The translations under genes were made by a program, and so were the position numbers. Below, one piece after another: positions 34,522 through 43,591 of a stretch of 64,000 nucleotides of DNA. A model generated the notes under the pieces. The model did not search any database. It was not told where the DNA came from and saw only the letters and a list, made by a program, of their open reading frames with translations. Origin of the DNA: Nonomuraea fuscirosea. Its GTDB lineage: Bacteria; Actinomycetota; Actinomycetes; Streptosporangiales; Streptosporangiaceae. Each line of letters begins with the position of its first letter. Position 1 is the stretch's first letter. The DNA is taken from the NCBI RefSeq assembly GCF_003001935.1, contig NZ_PVNG01000008.1:248001-312000 (forward strand), written 5' to 3'.

Positions 34522-35664
34522 ATGTTCCTGGCCTGGCGCGAGCTGGTCTTCGCCCGCGCACGTTTCGGCCTGATGGGCGGAGTCGTCGCCCTCATCGCAA
34601 TCCTCGTCGTCCTGCTGTCCGGCCTCTCCTCCGGGCTCGTCAACGACGGCGTCTCCGGGCTCCAACGGTTGCCCGTCAACGCGTTCGCCTTCGCCGAGGG
34701 CACCCAGACCGACTCCGCCTTCTCCCGCAGCACCGTCAACGTGAGCCAGGCCACGGCGTGGAAGGGCCGCGACGACGTCGGCGACGCCGCGCCGTTCGGC
34801 ATCACGCTGGTCAACGCCAAGGCCACGACAGAAGCCGGCGCCCAGGTGCCGATCGACCTGGCCCTGTTCGGCGTCGAGCCCGGTTCGTTCCTCGCGCCCG
34901 CCGTCTCCGACGGCGCCGGGCTGGGCGACCTCGACGGGATCGTGGTCAGCCAGACCGTCCTGGACGAGGGCCTGGCGATCGGCGACACGGTCGCCATCGA
35001 CCGCCTCGGCACACAGCTCAAGATCGTCGGGACCACAGGCGACCAGCGCACCTTCGGGCACGTCGACGTGGCGTATCTGCCGTTGCGCTCCTGGCAGCAG
35101 GTGCACGCCGGCGCGGGGCCGGGCGACGAGGCGCGTGCGGGAGCATACGAAGAGGTCACGGCCATCGCCCTGCGCGCACGGGACGGCGACCAGATCGACC
35201 TGACCGGCGGCGACGCCGCGGCGGGCACCGCGAGCATGACGCTCGACGAGTCCTTCGGAGCCTCGCCCGGCTACACCGCCGAGATCTCCACGCTCACGCT
35301 CATCCAGGTCTTCCTGTACGCCATCTCCGCGCTCGTCGTCGGGACGTTCTTCACCGTGTGGACGATCCAGCGCAAGCACGAGCTCGCCGTCGTACGGGCC
35401 ATGGGCGCCTCCACCGGCTACCTCATGCGGGACACGATGATCCAGGCGACCGTCATCCTGGCCGTGTCCACCGCAGGGGGCTTCCTGATAGGGGTCGGCG
35501 GCGGCGCGATGCTCGCCACCACGCCCATGCCGTTCGCCCTGGAGGCGGGCCCGCTCGTCTTCGCCGCCCTGCTCCTGGTCGGCCTCGGCCTCGCCGGTGC
35601 GGCGGCGGCCGTGGGCCGCATCGTCCGCGTCGACCCGCTCGCAGCCCTGGGAGGGCAACGATGA
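34522..35664 (+). CDS. ABC transporter permease, FtsX/MacB type
   Basis: 380 residues. One N-terminal membrane helix, a large extracytoplasmic domain (about 40-250) and three C-terminal helices with the FtsX-family segment TIQRKHELAVVRAMGAS. Such permeases export small molecules or act mechanically on envelope proteins. Its stop overlaps the ATPase start by 4 bp (ATGA). Confidence 0.87.
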   Translation: MFLAWRELVFARARFGLMGGVVALIAILVVLLSGLSSGLVNDGVSGLQRLPVNAFAFAEGTQTDSAFSRSTVNVSQATAWKGRDDVGDAAPFGITLVNAKATTEAGAQVPIDLALFGVEPGSFLAPAVSDGAGLGDLDGIVVSQTVLDEGLAIGDTVAIDRLGTQLKIVGTTGDQRTFGHVDVAYLPLRSWQQVHAGAGPGDEARAGAYEEVTAIALRARDGDQIDLTGGDAAAGTASMTLDESFGASPGYTAEISTLTLIQVFLYAISALVVGTFFTVWTIQRKHELAVVRAMGASTGYLMRDTMIQATVILAVSTAGGFLIGVGGGAMLATTPMPFALEAGPLVFAALLLVGLGLAGAAAAVGRIVRVDPLAALGGQR

Positions 35665-36386
35665 CCACCGGTTCCACGTCCCGGCGTCAGGACCTCCACC
35701 CGGCCGGCGCCCAAGAGCGCGGCGGCCTGCTGATGGAGGGCGTCACCCTGTCCCTCGGCGACGGCGACGCCACGGTCACCGCGCTCGATGACGTCGACCT
35801 CGCCGTGGCGGCCGGCGAGTTCGCCGCCATCGTAGGACCGTCCGGATCCGGCAAGTCGAGCCTGCTCGCCGTCGCAGGCGCGCTCACCACGCCTGACGCC
35901 GGCCGTGTCCTGGTCGACGGCGTCGACATCACCAGGGCGAGTTCGCGCGAGAAGGCGCGCCACCGACGCGAACGGATCGGGTTCGTCTTCCAGTCCGGCA
36001 ACCTCATCCCGGCCCTCACCGCGCTCGACCAGCTCCGCTTCGCGCTCGACATAGCGGGCAAACGCACAGGTGGTGGTCACGACCCGCGAGAACTGCTCGA
36101 CCGGGTCGGCATGGGGCACCGCGTCGGGCACCGCCCGCACCAGCTGTCCGGCGGCGAGCGGCAGCGGGTGGGCATCGCCCGCGCACTGGTCACCCGCCCG
36201 GCCGTGCTGCTGGTGGACGAGCCGACCGCCGCGCTCGACCGGGCCCGCAGCGACGACATCGTGACGCTGCTGGCGCACGAGGCGCACGGGTTCGCCGTCG
36301 CGACGATTATGGTCACCCACGATCACGAGGTGCTGAGCCACTGCGATCGCGTCCTGTCGATGGTGGATGGGAGACTGTCGGAGTAG
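35661..36386 (+). CDS. ABC transporter ATPase, LolD/MacB type
   Basis: 241 residues. Walker A GPSGSGKSS, signature LSGGERQRVGIARAL, Walker B VLLVDEPTAAL and switch His in VTHDHE. Forms the exporter with the preceding permease. ATG 35661 lies after GGGAGGGCAACG. Confidence 0.92.
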   Translation: MTTGSTSRRQDLHPAGAQERGGLLMEGVTLSLGDGDATVTALDDVDLAVAAGEFAAIVGPSGSGKSSLLAVAGALTTPDAGRVLVDGVDITRASSREKARHRRERIGFVFQSGNLIPALTALDQLRFALDIAGKRTGGGHDPRELLDRVGMGHRVGHRPHQLSGGERQRVGIARALVTRPAVLLVDEPTAALDRARSDDIVTLLAHEAHGFAVATIMVTHDHEVLSHCDRVLSMVDGRLSE

Positions 36387-36411
36387 GTCGACCATGGTTG
36401 GAGGAGGGCAG

Positions 36412-37002
36412 GTGCCGCGCATTCACGCCCCTACTGTCGCCGAGCATCGGGCCGCCCAGCGCCGGGCCCTGCTCGACGCGGCCAGGGAGATCCTCGCGGA
36501 GAGCGGCCGGCCACCGACGCTGACCCGGGTCGCGGCGCGCGCCGGGCTTGCCCGGCCCAGCCTCTACCAGTACTTCCGCTCATCAGAAGACCTGCTCAAC
36601 GCGGTGGTGGAAGACGTCTTCCCGCGCTGGTCGGCCAGGGTGGCCGCGGCGATGGACGCCGCGGCCACCCCTGCCGACCGCGTACTCGCCTACGTGCTGA
36701 CCAACTTCGAGCTCATCACCGAGGGCGAACACGCGCTGGCCACCGTCCTCGCCGAGGTCGTGCCGGGCGACACCATCGCCGAGCAGAGCCGTGCCATGCA
36801 CGCGCAGCTCCTTGAGCCTCTCGTGGAGACGCTGCGCCTCCTCGGAGTCCCCGCAGTTCCGGAGACGGCGGAGATGATCAATGCCATCGTGTTCGCCGGG
36901 TCCCGGCTGATCGAGTCCGGCACCGACCTGCAGACCGTCTGGGAGTCCGCACAGGCCCTGCTGGAGCCGTTCGTCCGCGCCTGGGACCAGACGACGCCCT
37001 GA
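36412..37002 (+). CDS. TetR-family repressor of the ABC exporter
   Basis: 196 residues. Helix-turn-helix in RRALLDAAREILAESG ... GLARPSLYQYFRSSEDLL, variable C-terminal sensor domain. GTG 36412 is chosen because GGAGGAGGG precedes it. It is the third gene of the exporter operon, so the repressor should control its own synthesis through the palindromes at 34446-34482. Confidence 0.9.
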   Translation: MPRIHAPTVAEHRAAQRRALLDAAREILAESGRPPTLTRVAARAGLARPSLYQYFRSSEDLLNAVVEDVFPRWSARVAAAMDAAATPADRVLAYVLTNFELITEGEHALATVLAEVVPGDTIAEQSRAMHAQLLEPLVETLRLLGVPAVPETAEMINAIVFAGSRLIESGTDLQTVWESAQALLEPFVRAWDQTTP

Positions 37003-37035
37003 GCGCCATCGACCCGCTCGGAGCGGAGCCGGAAC

Positions 37036-37066
37036 CCATCTTACCGACATAGTGTCGGCAAGATGG
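37036..37066. promoter_or_regulatory. Long palindrome containing a third CCGAC-N5-GTCGG site
   Basis: CCATCTT (37036-37042) and AAGATGG (37060-37066) flank CCGACATAGTGTCGG (37044-37058); nearly the whole 31 bp is self-complementary. It carries the TetR motif and stands 29 bp before the truncated monooxygenase start, so it was probably its operator. It could also end the tetR transcript as a hairpin. Confidence 0.65.
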
Positions 37067-37094
37067 CGGCAGGCTCGGTTTTCGGAGGAACACC

Positions 37095-37154
37095 ATGTAC
37101 GTCGTTCACAACCGCATCGAAGTCACTCCCGATCAGGCGAGGGCCGGGAGGTGA
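37095..37154 (+). pseudogene. Truncated antibiotic-biosynthesis-monooxygenase-type gene
   Basis: ATG 37095 follows a good GGAGGAACACC site and opens with MYVVHNRIEVTPDQA, the typical first strand of ABM-family monooxygenases (about 100 residues when complete). After 15 matching residues the frame ends at TGA 37152-37154, inside the 3' end of the IclR gene. The rest of the gene is gone, so a deletion joined this start to the IclR region. Confidence 0.6.
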
Positions 37155-37893
37155 ACCCGAGTTCCTGAGAGATCAGCGCCGAGGTCTCCAGCAGGAGCGG
37201 AAGCTTCTCCTTCAGCTGCTCCAAACTCGCGATCACCTCGATCGCGGTCACGGAGACGGCCGCGATGACCTGTCCGCGCGAATCCCTGATCGGCACGGCG
37301 ACGCACATGACATAGGCGTCGTGCTCGCCGTCGTCGACGGCCCAGCCGCGTTCGGCGACGCGGGTGAGCTCGGCCTCAAGGGATTCGCGGTCGGCGAGGG
37401 TGGTGCCGGTGTGCCGCTCGAAGGTGACGTGCGAGAGCAGGCGATCGCGTTCCTCCGGGGAGAGATGGGCGAGGATCACTTTGCCCACGGCGCTCGCGTG
37501 GATCGAGACGGCGCGGCCGATCCGTGACGGCAGCTTCACCGCGTCGAACGCGGGGCTGTCCACCTTGTCGACGTAGATGATCTCGTCGCCGGTCAACTGT
37601 GCCAGGTGCACGGTATGGCCCGTCTGCCGCTGAAGCGCACGGAGGTGCGGGGATGCGAACTGACGTAGGTCCATGGAGCCGAGCGCGAGCTCCGACAGCT
37701 CGATGAGCCCGCTGCCGAACACGTACGTCCCGGCTCCCGTCCTGCGCACGAACCGTGCGTTCTCCAGCGTCTGGAGGATGCGGAGGGCCGTGGACTTGTG
37801 GACTCCGAGCACGTCCGCGGCCTCGGAGAGGGTCAGTGGATGCTCCGCGGTCATGCGGATCAGGTCGATCGCGCGCCGGATCGTCTGCGCCAC
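37123..37893 (-). CDS. IclR-family regulator of the uptake operon
   Basis: 256 residues. N-terminal winged helix (LTLSEAADVLGVHKSTALRILQTLE) and the C-terminal IclR effector domain (ASAVGKVILAHL, GWAVDDGEHDAYVMCVAVPIRDSRG). GTG 37893 follows AAGGAGG. It is divergent from the binding-protein gene, with a repeat-rich promoter between them. The last about 30 bp overlap the monooxygenase remnant, so its C-terminal residues (SRPSPDRE) may be foreign. Confidence 0.9.
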   Translation of the reverse strand: MAQTIRRAIDLIRMTAEHPLTLSEAADVLGVHKSTALRILQTLENARFVRRTGAGTYVFGSGLIELSELALGSMDLRQFASPHLRALQRQTGHTVHLAQLTGDEIIYVDKVDSPAFDAVKLPSRIGRAVSIHASAVGKVILAHLSPEERDRLLSHVTFERHTGTTLADRESLEAELTRVAERGWAVDDGEHDAYVMCVAVPIRDSRGQVIAAVSVTAIEVIASLEQLKEKLPLLLETSALISQELGFTSRPSPDRE

Positions 37894-37909
37894 CTAACGC
37901 CTCCTTCGC

Positions 37910-37989
37910 GTTGCGTATGTTGCAATGTAGCGCATGACCTGCGCAATCGTCACTTGACAGCGTTGCACATGTCGCTACGATCGTTGCAA
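37910..37989. promoter_or_regulatory. Promoter of the uptake operon with four GTTGC elements
   Basis: TTGACA at 37954-37959 and TACGAT at 37976-37981 (16-bp spacer) form a sigma-70-type promoter for the operon. GTTGC elements at 37910-37914, 37919-37925, 37962-37966 and 37983-37989 (two extended to GTTGCAA) surround and overlap it; one lies within the spacer. They are plausible IclR half-sites. Confidence 0.65.
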
Positions 37990-38028
37990 TTCCGACAGGA
38001 AGTAACGAGTCATAACTCTGGAGCACAA

Positions 38029-39279
38029 ATGAGGCTGCATCGCGTTCGCCGGAGCATGGTCGCGGCGGCCGGCGTCACCTGTATGGCCGCCGCCCTCTTG
38101 ACCGGCTGCGGCTCCGACGACGGCGGATCCGAAGGCGGCGTGACCAAGCTGACGTTCGCCGCCTCGACCCTCGGCGACCCCGGCCGGGGCCCGCTACTCA
38201 CGAAATGGCTCGAGGAGTTCAACAAGAGCCAGAACAAGATCCAGGTCGCTCCCGCGGCGGTGCCGTACCCGACGTTCGGCCAGACCGTCCTGACCCAGAT
38301 GGGCAGCGGAAAAGGGCCCGATCTGATCCGCTTCGACATGCCGGAGTTCGAGTCCGCCGCGGATGCCGGCCTCATCGCACCGCTCGACGAGCTCGTCGAC
38401 GTCAGCAAGTACGACCTGATCAAGCAGCCGGACCAGTTCATGGTCCACAACGGCCAGCGTCACGGGATCATCTTCGAGGCGTCGAACTACGCGATGTTCT
38501 ACAACGCCGACCTGATCAAGAAGCCGCCCACGACCTATGAGGAGTTCGTCAAGACGGCCAAGTCGCTGACCAAGGGCGACACCTACGGCCTGGCGTTCCG
38601 CCAGACGGAGGCCGAGGAAGCCGGCGTGTGGCAGGACATCTTCAACTACGTCTACGGCTTCGGCGGCGCGTGGTCGGACGGCCAGAAGCTGACGATCAAC
38701 TCGCCCGCGAACCTCAAGGGTCTGCAGGCGTTCAAGGACCTGTACGACGCCAAGGTGATCCCGCGTGGCACGGACGCGGCGACGTTCCGCCGCATGTTCG
38801 CCGAGGGCAAGGTCGGCATGGAGCTCAACAACGGCGGCTACGTGACGGCGACCCGCGGCCAGAACGCCGATCTGAACTTCAACGTCGCGCCCATCCCGTT
38901 CCCGGTCCGCAAGCAGGGCGCGATCCTCGCCCCCATCGTGATCAACGAGGCGAGCCCGGCCAAGGAGGCGGCGGCGACCTTCATCAAGTGGACGCTTGAG
39001 CCGGACAACCAGGTCAAGCTGCAGGAGATCCTCGGCGCCAGCAGCGTGGCGACGGTCACCAAGCGAAGCCCTGAGCAGCTCAAGGAGACGCCGTTCCTGA
39101 CCGTCTTCGACGACCTCACCGAGACGAGCCTGCCGCAGATCGTCCAGGGATTCGAGGCGAAGACCCCGGACATCCGCAAGATCGTCGTGCAGAACGTGAT
39201 CGCGGCGCTCCAGGGCACGGTCGACCTCAAGACCGCACTGGACCGCGCCCAGCAACAGGCGACCCAGCAGGTCGGCTGA
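38029..39279 (+). CDS. Sugar ABC transporter substrate-binding lipoprotein
   Basis: 416 residues. Signal peptide with lipobox LLTGC (Cys about 26), then a family-1 extracellular solute-binding fold (LTFAASTLGDPGRG ... LTKWLEEFNKSQNKIQV). It captures the sugar or sugar acid outside the membrane. ATG 38029 follows TGGAGC. First gene of the IclR-controlled operon. Confidence 0.92.
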   Translation: MRLHRVRRSMVAAAGVTCMAAALLTGCGSDDGGSEGGVTKLTFAASTLGDPGRGPLLTKWLEEFNKSQNKIQVAPAAVPYPTFGQTVLTQMGSGKGPDLIRFDMPEFESAADAGLIAPLDELVDVSKYDLIKQPDQFMVHNGQRHGIIFEASNYAMFYNADLIKKPPTTYEEFVKTAKSLTKGDTYGLAFRQTEAEEAGVWQDIFNYVYGFGGAWSDGQKLTINSPANLKGLQAFKDLYDAKVIPRGTDAATFRRMFAEGKVGMELNNGGYVTATRGQNADLNFNVAPIPFPVRKQGAILAPIVINEASPAKEAAATFIKWTLEPDNQVKLQEILGASSVATVTKRSPEQLKETPFLTVFDDLTETSLPQIVQGFEAKTPDIRKIVVQNVIAALQGTVDLKTALDRAQQQATQQVG

Positions 39280-39285
39280 CCGGAC

Positions 39286-39320
39286 GACACCGCCGGCGAG
39301 CCCCTTCCGCCGGCGGCGTC
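39286..39320 (+). terminator. Intercistronic hairpin after the binding-protein gene
   Basis: GACACCGCCGGCG (39286-39298) pairs with CGCCGGCGGCGTC (39308-39320), one A-C mismatch, nine-base loop, no T run. Hairpins here commonly protect the binding-protein mRNA and lower permease expression. Confidence 0.7.
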
Positions 39321-39344
39321 CTATTTCTCTAAGGACCACATTCG

Positions 39345-40289
39345 ATGACCGCGCTGGAACAGCAGCAGCTTCCAGGGCCTCGAACCGGGACCCGGCGTCG
39401 AGGCAGCCCTCTGGGGAGCAAGTGGACGCCCTACTTCTTCCTGGCCCCCGCAGCCCTCTTCATCCTGGTCTTCCAGGTCGTTCCGCTGGCGCAGGAAGTC
39501 TTTCTGAGCTTCACGCGAACCTCGTTGCTGAACCCCACACACAGCACCTGGGTGGGGCTCGACAACTACACCCGCATCTTCGGCGACGCGGAGTTCCGCC
39601 GTACCCTCCTCATCACCCTCATCTACGTCGTCGTGTGCGTCGTCGCCGCCGTGGGAACCGGGCTCGCGGTCGCCCTGCTGCTCAACAAGGGCTTCCGCGG
39701 CCGGGGGGTGGCGCGGGCACTGGTGACCATTCCGTGGGCGGCGCCCGGCATCGCGGTCGCGCTCATCGCGATCTGGATGCTCAACCCGGACTACGGCATC
39801 GTGAACCGCTTCCTCGACACGGTCGGCCTCGGCGTCCCCGGCGGCGCCATCCTCGACAGCCCGCGATACGCCCTCCCGGCCATCCTCGTCACGACCATCT
39901 GGCAGCTGTTCCCGTTCACCTCGGTGGTCCTGCTGTCCGCGCTGCAGGCCGTCCCGTCGCACCTCACCGAGGCCGCGATGATGGACGGCGCGGGACGATG
40001 GTCGACCTTCCGCGCCGTCACCTGGCAGTCCATCAAGCCGACCGTCGGCCTGCTCGCCCTCCTCATGACCATCTGGTCGCTACGGCGGTTCGAGCTCATC
40101 TGGCTCATGACGAAGGGGGGACCGGTCGGCGCGACCGAGACGCTGGTCATCGACCTCTACTCGCAGGCCTTCGACTCCAAGCAACTCGGCTCGGCTGCGG
40201 CGGTCGGCATGGTCGGTGTGGTCGTCTCGCTCATCGTCATCGCCGGCAGCCGGTTCGTCGCCCGCGCCGCTGAAAGGGAGGCCGGCTGA
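39345..40289 (+). CDS. Sugar ABC transporter permease (MalF type)
   Basis: 314 residues, six predicted helices, with the EAA loop at LTEAAMMDGAGRWSTFRAVTWQSIKPT, where the missing cytosolic ATPase would dock. The ATG of the next permease begins within its stop codon (TGATG). Confidence 0.92.
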   Translation: MTALEQQQLPGPRTGTRRRGSPLGSKWTPYFFLAPAALFILVFQVVPLAQEVFLSFTRTSLLNPTHSTWVGLDNYTRIFGDAEFRRTLLITLIYVVVCVVAAVGTGLAVALLLNKGFRGRGVARALVTIPWAAPGIAVALIAIWMLNPDYGIVNRFLDTVGLGVPGGAILDSPRYALPAILVTTIWQLFPFTSVVLLSALQAVPSHLTEAAMMDGAGRWSTFRAVTWQSIKPTVGLLALLMTIWSLRRFELIWLMTKGGPVGATETLVIDLYSQAFDSKQLGSAAAVGMVGVVVSLIVIAGSRFVARAAEREAG

Positions 40290-41119
40290 TGAGGCTGCCC
40301 CACATCGGTCTGACCCTGCGGATCGTCGGTGTCCTCGTCGTGCTCGGGGTCGCCGTCTTCCCGCTGTACTGGATGTTCGTCACCGCGCTGTCCGGCGATT
40401 CGGAGCTCTTCGCGGCCAAGGCCCGGCTCGTCCCCGACCTCTCCCAGTTCGGAGTCTTCATCGACGCGCTGGCCGAAGGCAAGGCGGCGACCTGGCTGCG
40501 CAACAGTCTGGTGATCGCCGCGGGCACGACGGTCCTGTCGATCGGTCTCGGCATCCCGCTCGGCTACGCCCTCTCGCGATTCTCGTTCCGGGGCAAGGTC
40601 CTCATGACCGTCGTGCTGCTGTTCACGCAGATGCTTCCCGAGGCGCTCATGGTCGTGCCGCTGTTCGCGCTCTTCCGGCGATTCGACCTGCTCGACTCCC
40701 TCGGCGGGCTCATCCTGGTCAACTCCGCCTTCGTCCTGCCGATCGTCGCCCTCATCCTCAAGGGCGCCTTCGACGGCCTGCCCCGTGAGATCGAGGAGTC
40801 CGCACGGGTCGACGGAGCACGACCGCTCACCGTGCTCACCCGCATCAACGTGCCGCTGATCGCCCCCTCGCTCGCCGCCAGCGCGGTCATCGCGTTCTTC
40901 CACGCCTGGAACGAGTACGTGTTCGCCGTGACGTTCATCTTCACTCCCGGGATGCAGCCGGCATCGGTCGGCATCGCCGGCTTCATCGGCGAACTCGGCA
41001 CGCCCATCCAGACGGTCATGGCGGTCTCCTTCCTGTTCACGGCGCCGGCCGTCGTCTTCTACCTGTTCGTCCAGAAGTATGTGGTCGCCGGCATGACCGC
41101 CGGCGCCGTGAAGGGCTGA
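40289..41119 (+). CDS. Sugar ABC transporter permease (MalG type)
   Basis: 276 residues, six helices, EAA loop IEESARVDGARPLTVLTRINVPLI. Forms a heterodimer with the preceding permease. No ATPase gene follows; such systems in actinomycetes usually share a general ATPase such as MsiK. Confidence 0.92.
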   Translation: MRLPHIGLTLRIVGVLVVLGVAVFPLYWMFVTALSGDSELFAAKARLVPDLSQFGVFIDALAEGKAATWLRNSLVIAAGTTVLSIGLGIPLGYALSRFSFRGKVLMTVVLLFTQMLPEALMVVPLFALFRRFDLLDSLGGLILVNSAFVLPIVALILKGAFDGLPREIEESARVDGARPLTVLTRINVPLIAPSLAASAVIAFFHAWNEYVFAVTFIFTPGMQPASVGIAGFIGELGTPIQTVMAVSFLFTAPAVVFYLFVQKYVVAGMTAGAVKG

Positions 41120-41126
41120 GCCGCAC

Positions 41127-42308
41127 GTGAAGATCACCTCAGTCGACACTCTCGTCGTCGACTTCTACCGCACCAACCTCGTGATCGTCCGCGTCTCGAC
41201 GGACGAAGGAATCGTCGGACTGGGTGAAGCGACCCTGGAGGGCAAGGAACGCGCCGTCCAGGGCGCCGTCACCGAACTGGCCGAGGCCGTGACCGGGCTG
41301 GACCCCACGCGCATCTCCGGCATCCTGTACGAGCTGGCCAGGGACTGGTACTGGCGCGGCGGCCCCGTCATCATGACCGCGTTGAGCTCGTTCGAGATGG
41401 CGCTGTGGGACATCTCGGCACGAGAGCTCGGCGTCCCGGTCTCCCGCCTGCTCGGCGGCGCCACCCGCGACCGGGTGCGCGCGTACGCCAACGGCTGGTT
41501 CTCCGGAGCCGCCACGCCCGAGGAGTACGCGGCCGCCGCGCAGAGGACCGTCGGCAGCGGCTTTCGCGGTCTCAAGTGGGATCCCTTCGAGAACTTCGAC
41601 CTCACGATCACCTCCCGGCAGCTGGACCGCGTGCTCGCGCAGATCGACGCCGTCCGCTCCGCCGTCGGGCCCGACGTCGAGCTGTTCATCGAGGGCCACG
41701 GCCGGTTCGACGTCACTCACGCCATCAAGATCGCGCGAGAGATCGCGCAGTTCGATCCGGTGTTCTTCGAGGAGCCCTGCCCGCCGGACAACCTCGACGC
41801 TCTCGTCGACATCCGCCGGGCATCGCCGGTGCCCATCGCCGCGGGGGAGCGCTGGCTGGGACGGCAGGGTTTCGCGCCGGCGCTCGCCCGCCAGGCGGTC
41901 GACTTCGTCCAGCCCGATGTGACGCACGCCGGCGGCATCGCCGAGCTGGCCTTCATCTCGACGCTCGCCGCGACCGGCTACGTCGGGTTCGCGCCGCACA
42001 ATCCCAGCGGACCGCTGAGCACGGCGGCGACGCTGCAGCTCGGGGCCGCCCTGCCCAACTTCCGTTACCTGGAGATCATGGCCACCGACGTCCCCTGGCG
42101 CCCGGAGATCACCAACGAGCGACTCGTGCTGACGGAGGAGGGTGACATCCTCATCCCGACCGGGGCCGGTCTCGGCATCGAGCTCGACCTGGAGGCGATC
42201 GCCCGGCATCCCTTCACCCCCCACCCCATGCGGTTGTTCCAGGACGCCGTCTTCGACATCCGGCCACCCGACGAGCGGTCCTTCTTCAACCTGGGAGACG
42301 GCGAATGA
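41127..42308 (+). CDS. Enolase-superfamily (mandelate racemase/MLE type) sugar-acid dehydratase
   Basis: 393 residues. Capping domain followed by a TIM barrel with metal ligands in FIEGHGRF, FEEPCPP and AAGERW and a catalytic His in APHNPSGP. The local KWDPFEN and the ligand pattern suggest an acid-sugar dehydratase of the galactonate-dehydratase side of the superfamily; the exact substrate cannot be read off. GTG 41127 lies 8 bp after the permease stop. Confidence 0.88.
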   Translation: MKITSVDTLVVDFYRTNLVIVRVSTDEGIVGLGEATLEGKERAVQGAVTELAEAVTGLDPTRISGILYELARDWYWRGGPVIMTALSSFEMALWDISARELGVPVSRLLGGATRDRVRAYANGWFSGAATPEEYAAAAQRTVGSGFRGLKWDPFENFDLTITSRQLDRVLAQIDAVRSAVGPDVELFIEGHGRFDVTHAIKIAREIAQFDPVFFEEPCPPDNLDALVDIRRASPVPIAAGERWLGRQGFAPALARQAVDFVQPDVTHAGGIAELAFISTLAATGYVGFAPHNPSGPLSTAATLQLGAALPNFRYLEIMATDVPWRPEITNERLVLTEEGDILIPTGAGLGIELDLEAIARHPFTPHPMRLFQDAVFDIRPPDERSFFNLGDGE

Positions 42309-43504
42309 ACCTGTCATCGTCCGATGAGACCGCCTGGTACGGGACGGCCGCGAACGCGCTGCCTGACGATGCCGCGGACGCCGTCCTGATCGGCCGGATC
42401 TGGGATCCCCGCGTCGAAGGGCCCTCACCCGTGGTGGTCCGCGACGGAGAGGTCATCGACATCAGCGCGGAGTTCCCGACGGTCCGCGACATCTGCGAAC
42501 TGCCGGAACCCGCTGCCGTGGTCTCCGGGCTGAACGGCCGGCACGTCGGCGCCTTCGGGGACGTGCTCGCCAATACCGGGTCCCCCGCCCGCGACCGTAC
42601 CCGGCCCTGGCTGCTCGCACCGGTCGACCTCCAGGCGCTCAAGGCCGCCGGGGTGACCTTCGCCGTCTCGATGATCGAGCGCGTCATCGAAGAACGGGCC
42701 GGCGGCGACATGGCACTCGCGGCGGACATCCGCAGCCGGATGCTCGCCGGCGTCGGCGCCGACCTTCACGAGCTCTCGCCGGGTTCCGAGGAGGCGGCGC
42801 GGCTGAAGACCCTGCTGGTCGCCGAAGGCATGTGGAGCCAGTACCTGGAGGTCGGGATCGGCCCTGACGCCGAGATCTTCACCAAGGGCCAGATCCTGTC
42901 CGCCATGGGAACCGCGGTGCCCGTCGGGGTGCTCGCCGCCTCGACCTGGAACAACCCGGAGCCCGAGGTGTCACTCATCGTCCAGTCGAGTGGCCGGATC
43001 GTGGGGGCGACGCTCGGCAACGACGTCAACCTCCGGGACGTCGAAGGCCGATCCGCGCTCCTGCTGCCGATGGCGAAGGACAACAACGCGTCCTGCGCGC
43101 TCGGCCCCCTCATCCGGCTCTTCGACGAGCGGTTCGACCTGGAACAGGTACGCGGCCTCGCGGTGCGGCTGGACGTCGAAGGCGAGGACGGCTTCCGCCT
43201 TGAGGCGGTCTCGGAGATGTCGCAGATCTCGCGTGACCCGGAAGCGCTGGTGCGGCAGCTGATCGGCCCGCAGCATCATTACCCCGACGGCGCGGTCCTC
43301 ATGCTCGGCACGATGTTCGCCCCCATCCAGGACCGCGACCACCCGGGCGAGGGGTTCACGCACAAGACCGGCGACGTGGTGCGGATCAGCTCTCCCGCAC
43401 TCGGCACCCTCGTCAACCGCGTCCAGAACGCCGAGGACTGTACGCCTTGGCGCTTCGGGATCCGCGACCTCATGGGAAATCTCCACGTCAGAGGACTGTT
43501 GTGA
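42305..43504 (+). CDS. Fumarylacetoacetate hydrolase family enzyme, probable 2-keto-3-deoxy sugar-acid dehydratase or hydrolase
   Basis: 399 residues. FAH fold in the C-terminal half (FTKGQILSAMGTAVPVGVLAAS, LGNDVNLRDVEGRSALLLPMAKDNNASCALGP). The length and position after an acid-sugar dehydratase fit enzymes that dehydrate 2-keto-3-deoxy-aldonates to 2-oxoglutarate semialdehyde. ATGA overlap with the previous gene. Last gene of the operon. Confidence 0.85.
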   Translation: MNLSSSDETAWYGTAANALPDDAADAVLIGRIWDPRVEGPSPVVVRDGEVIDISAEFPTVRDICELPEPAAVVSGLNGRHVGAFGDVLANTGSPARDRTRPWLLAPVDLQALKAAGVTFAVSMIERVIEERAGGDMALAADIRSRMLAGVGADLHELSPGSEEAARLKTLLVAEGMWSQYLEVGIGPDAEIFTKGQILSAMGTAVPVGVLAASTWNNPEPEVSLIVQSSGRIVGATLGNDVNLRDVEGRSALLLPMAKDNNASCALGPLIRLFDERFDLEQVRGLAVRLDVEGEDGFRLEAVSEMSQISRDPEALVRQLIGPQHHYPDGAVLMLGTMFAPIQDRDHPGEGFTHKTGDVVRISSPALGTLVNRVQNAEDCTPWRFGIRDLMGNLHVRGLL

Positions 43505-43591
43505 GCACTGTCCCGCGTCCGTCAAGCGGCGAGAAAGGGGAGTGAAAGGCGGGGCTGGAAGGGTCGTCACGTCTCTGAGAGAGAGGTGACC

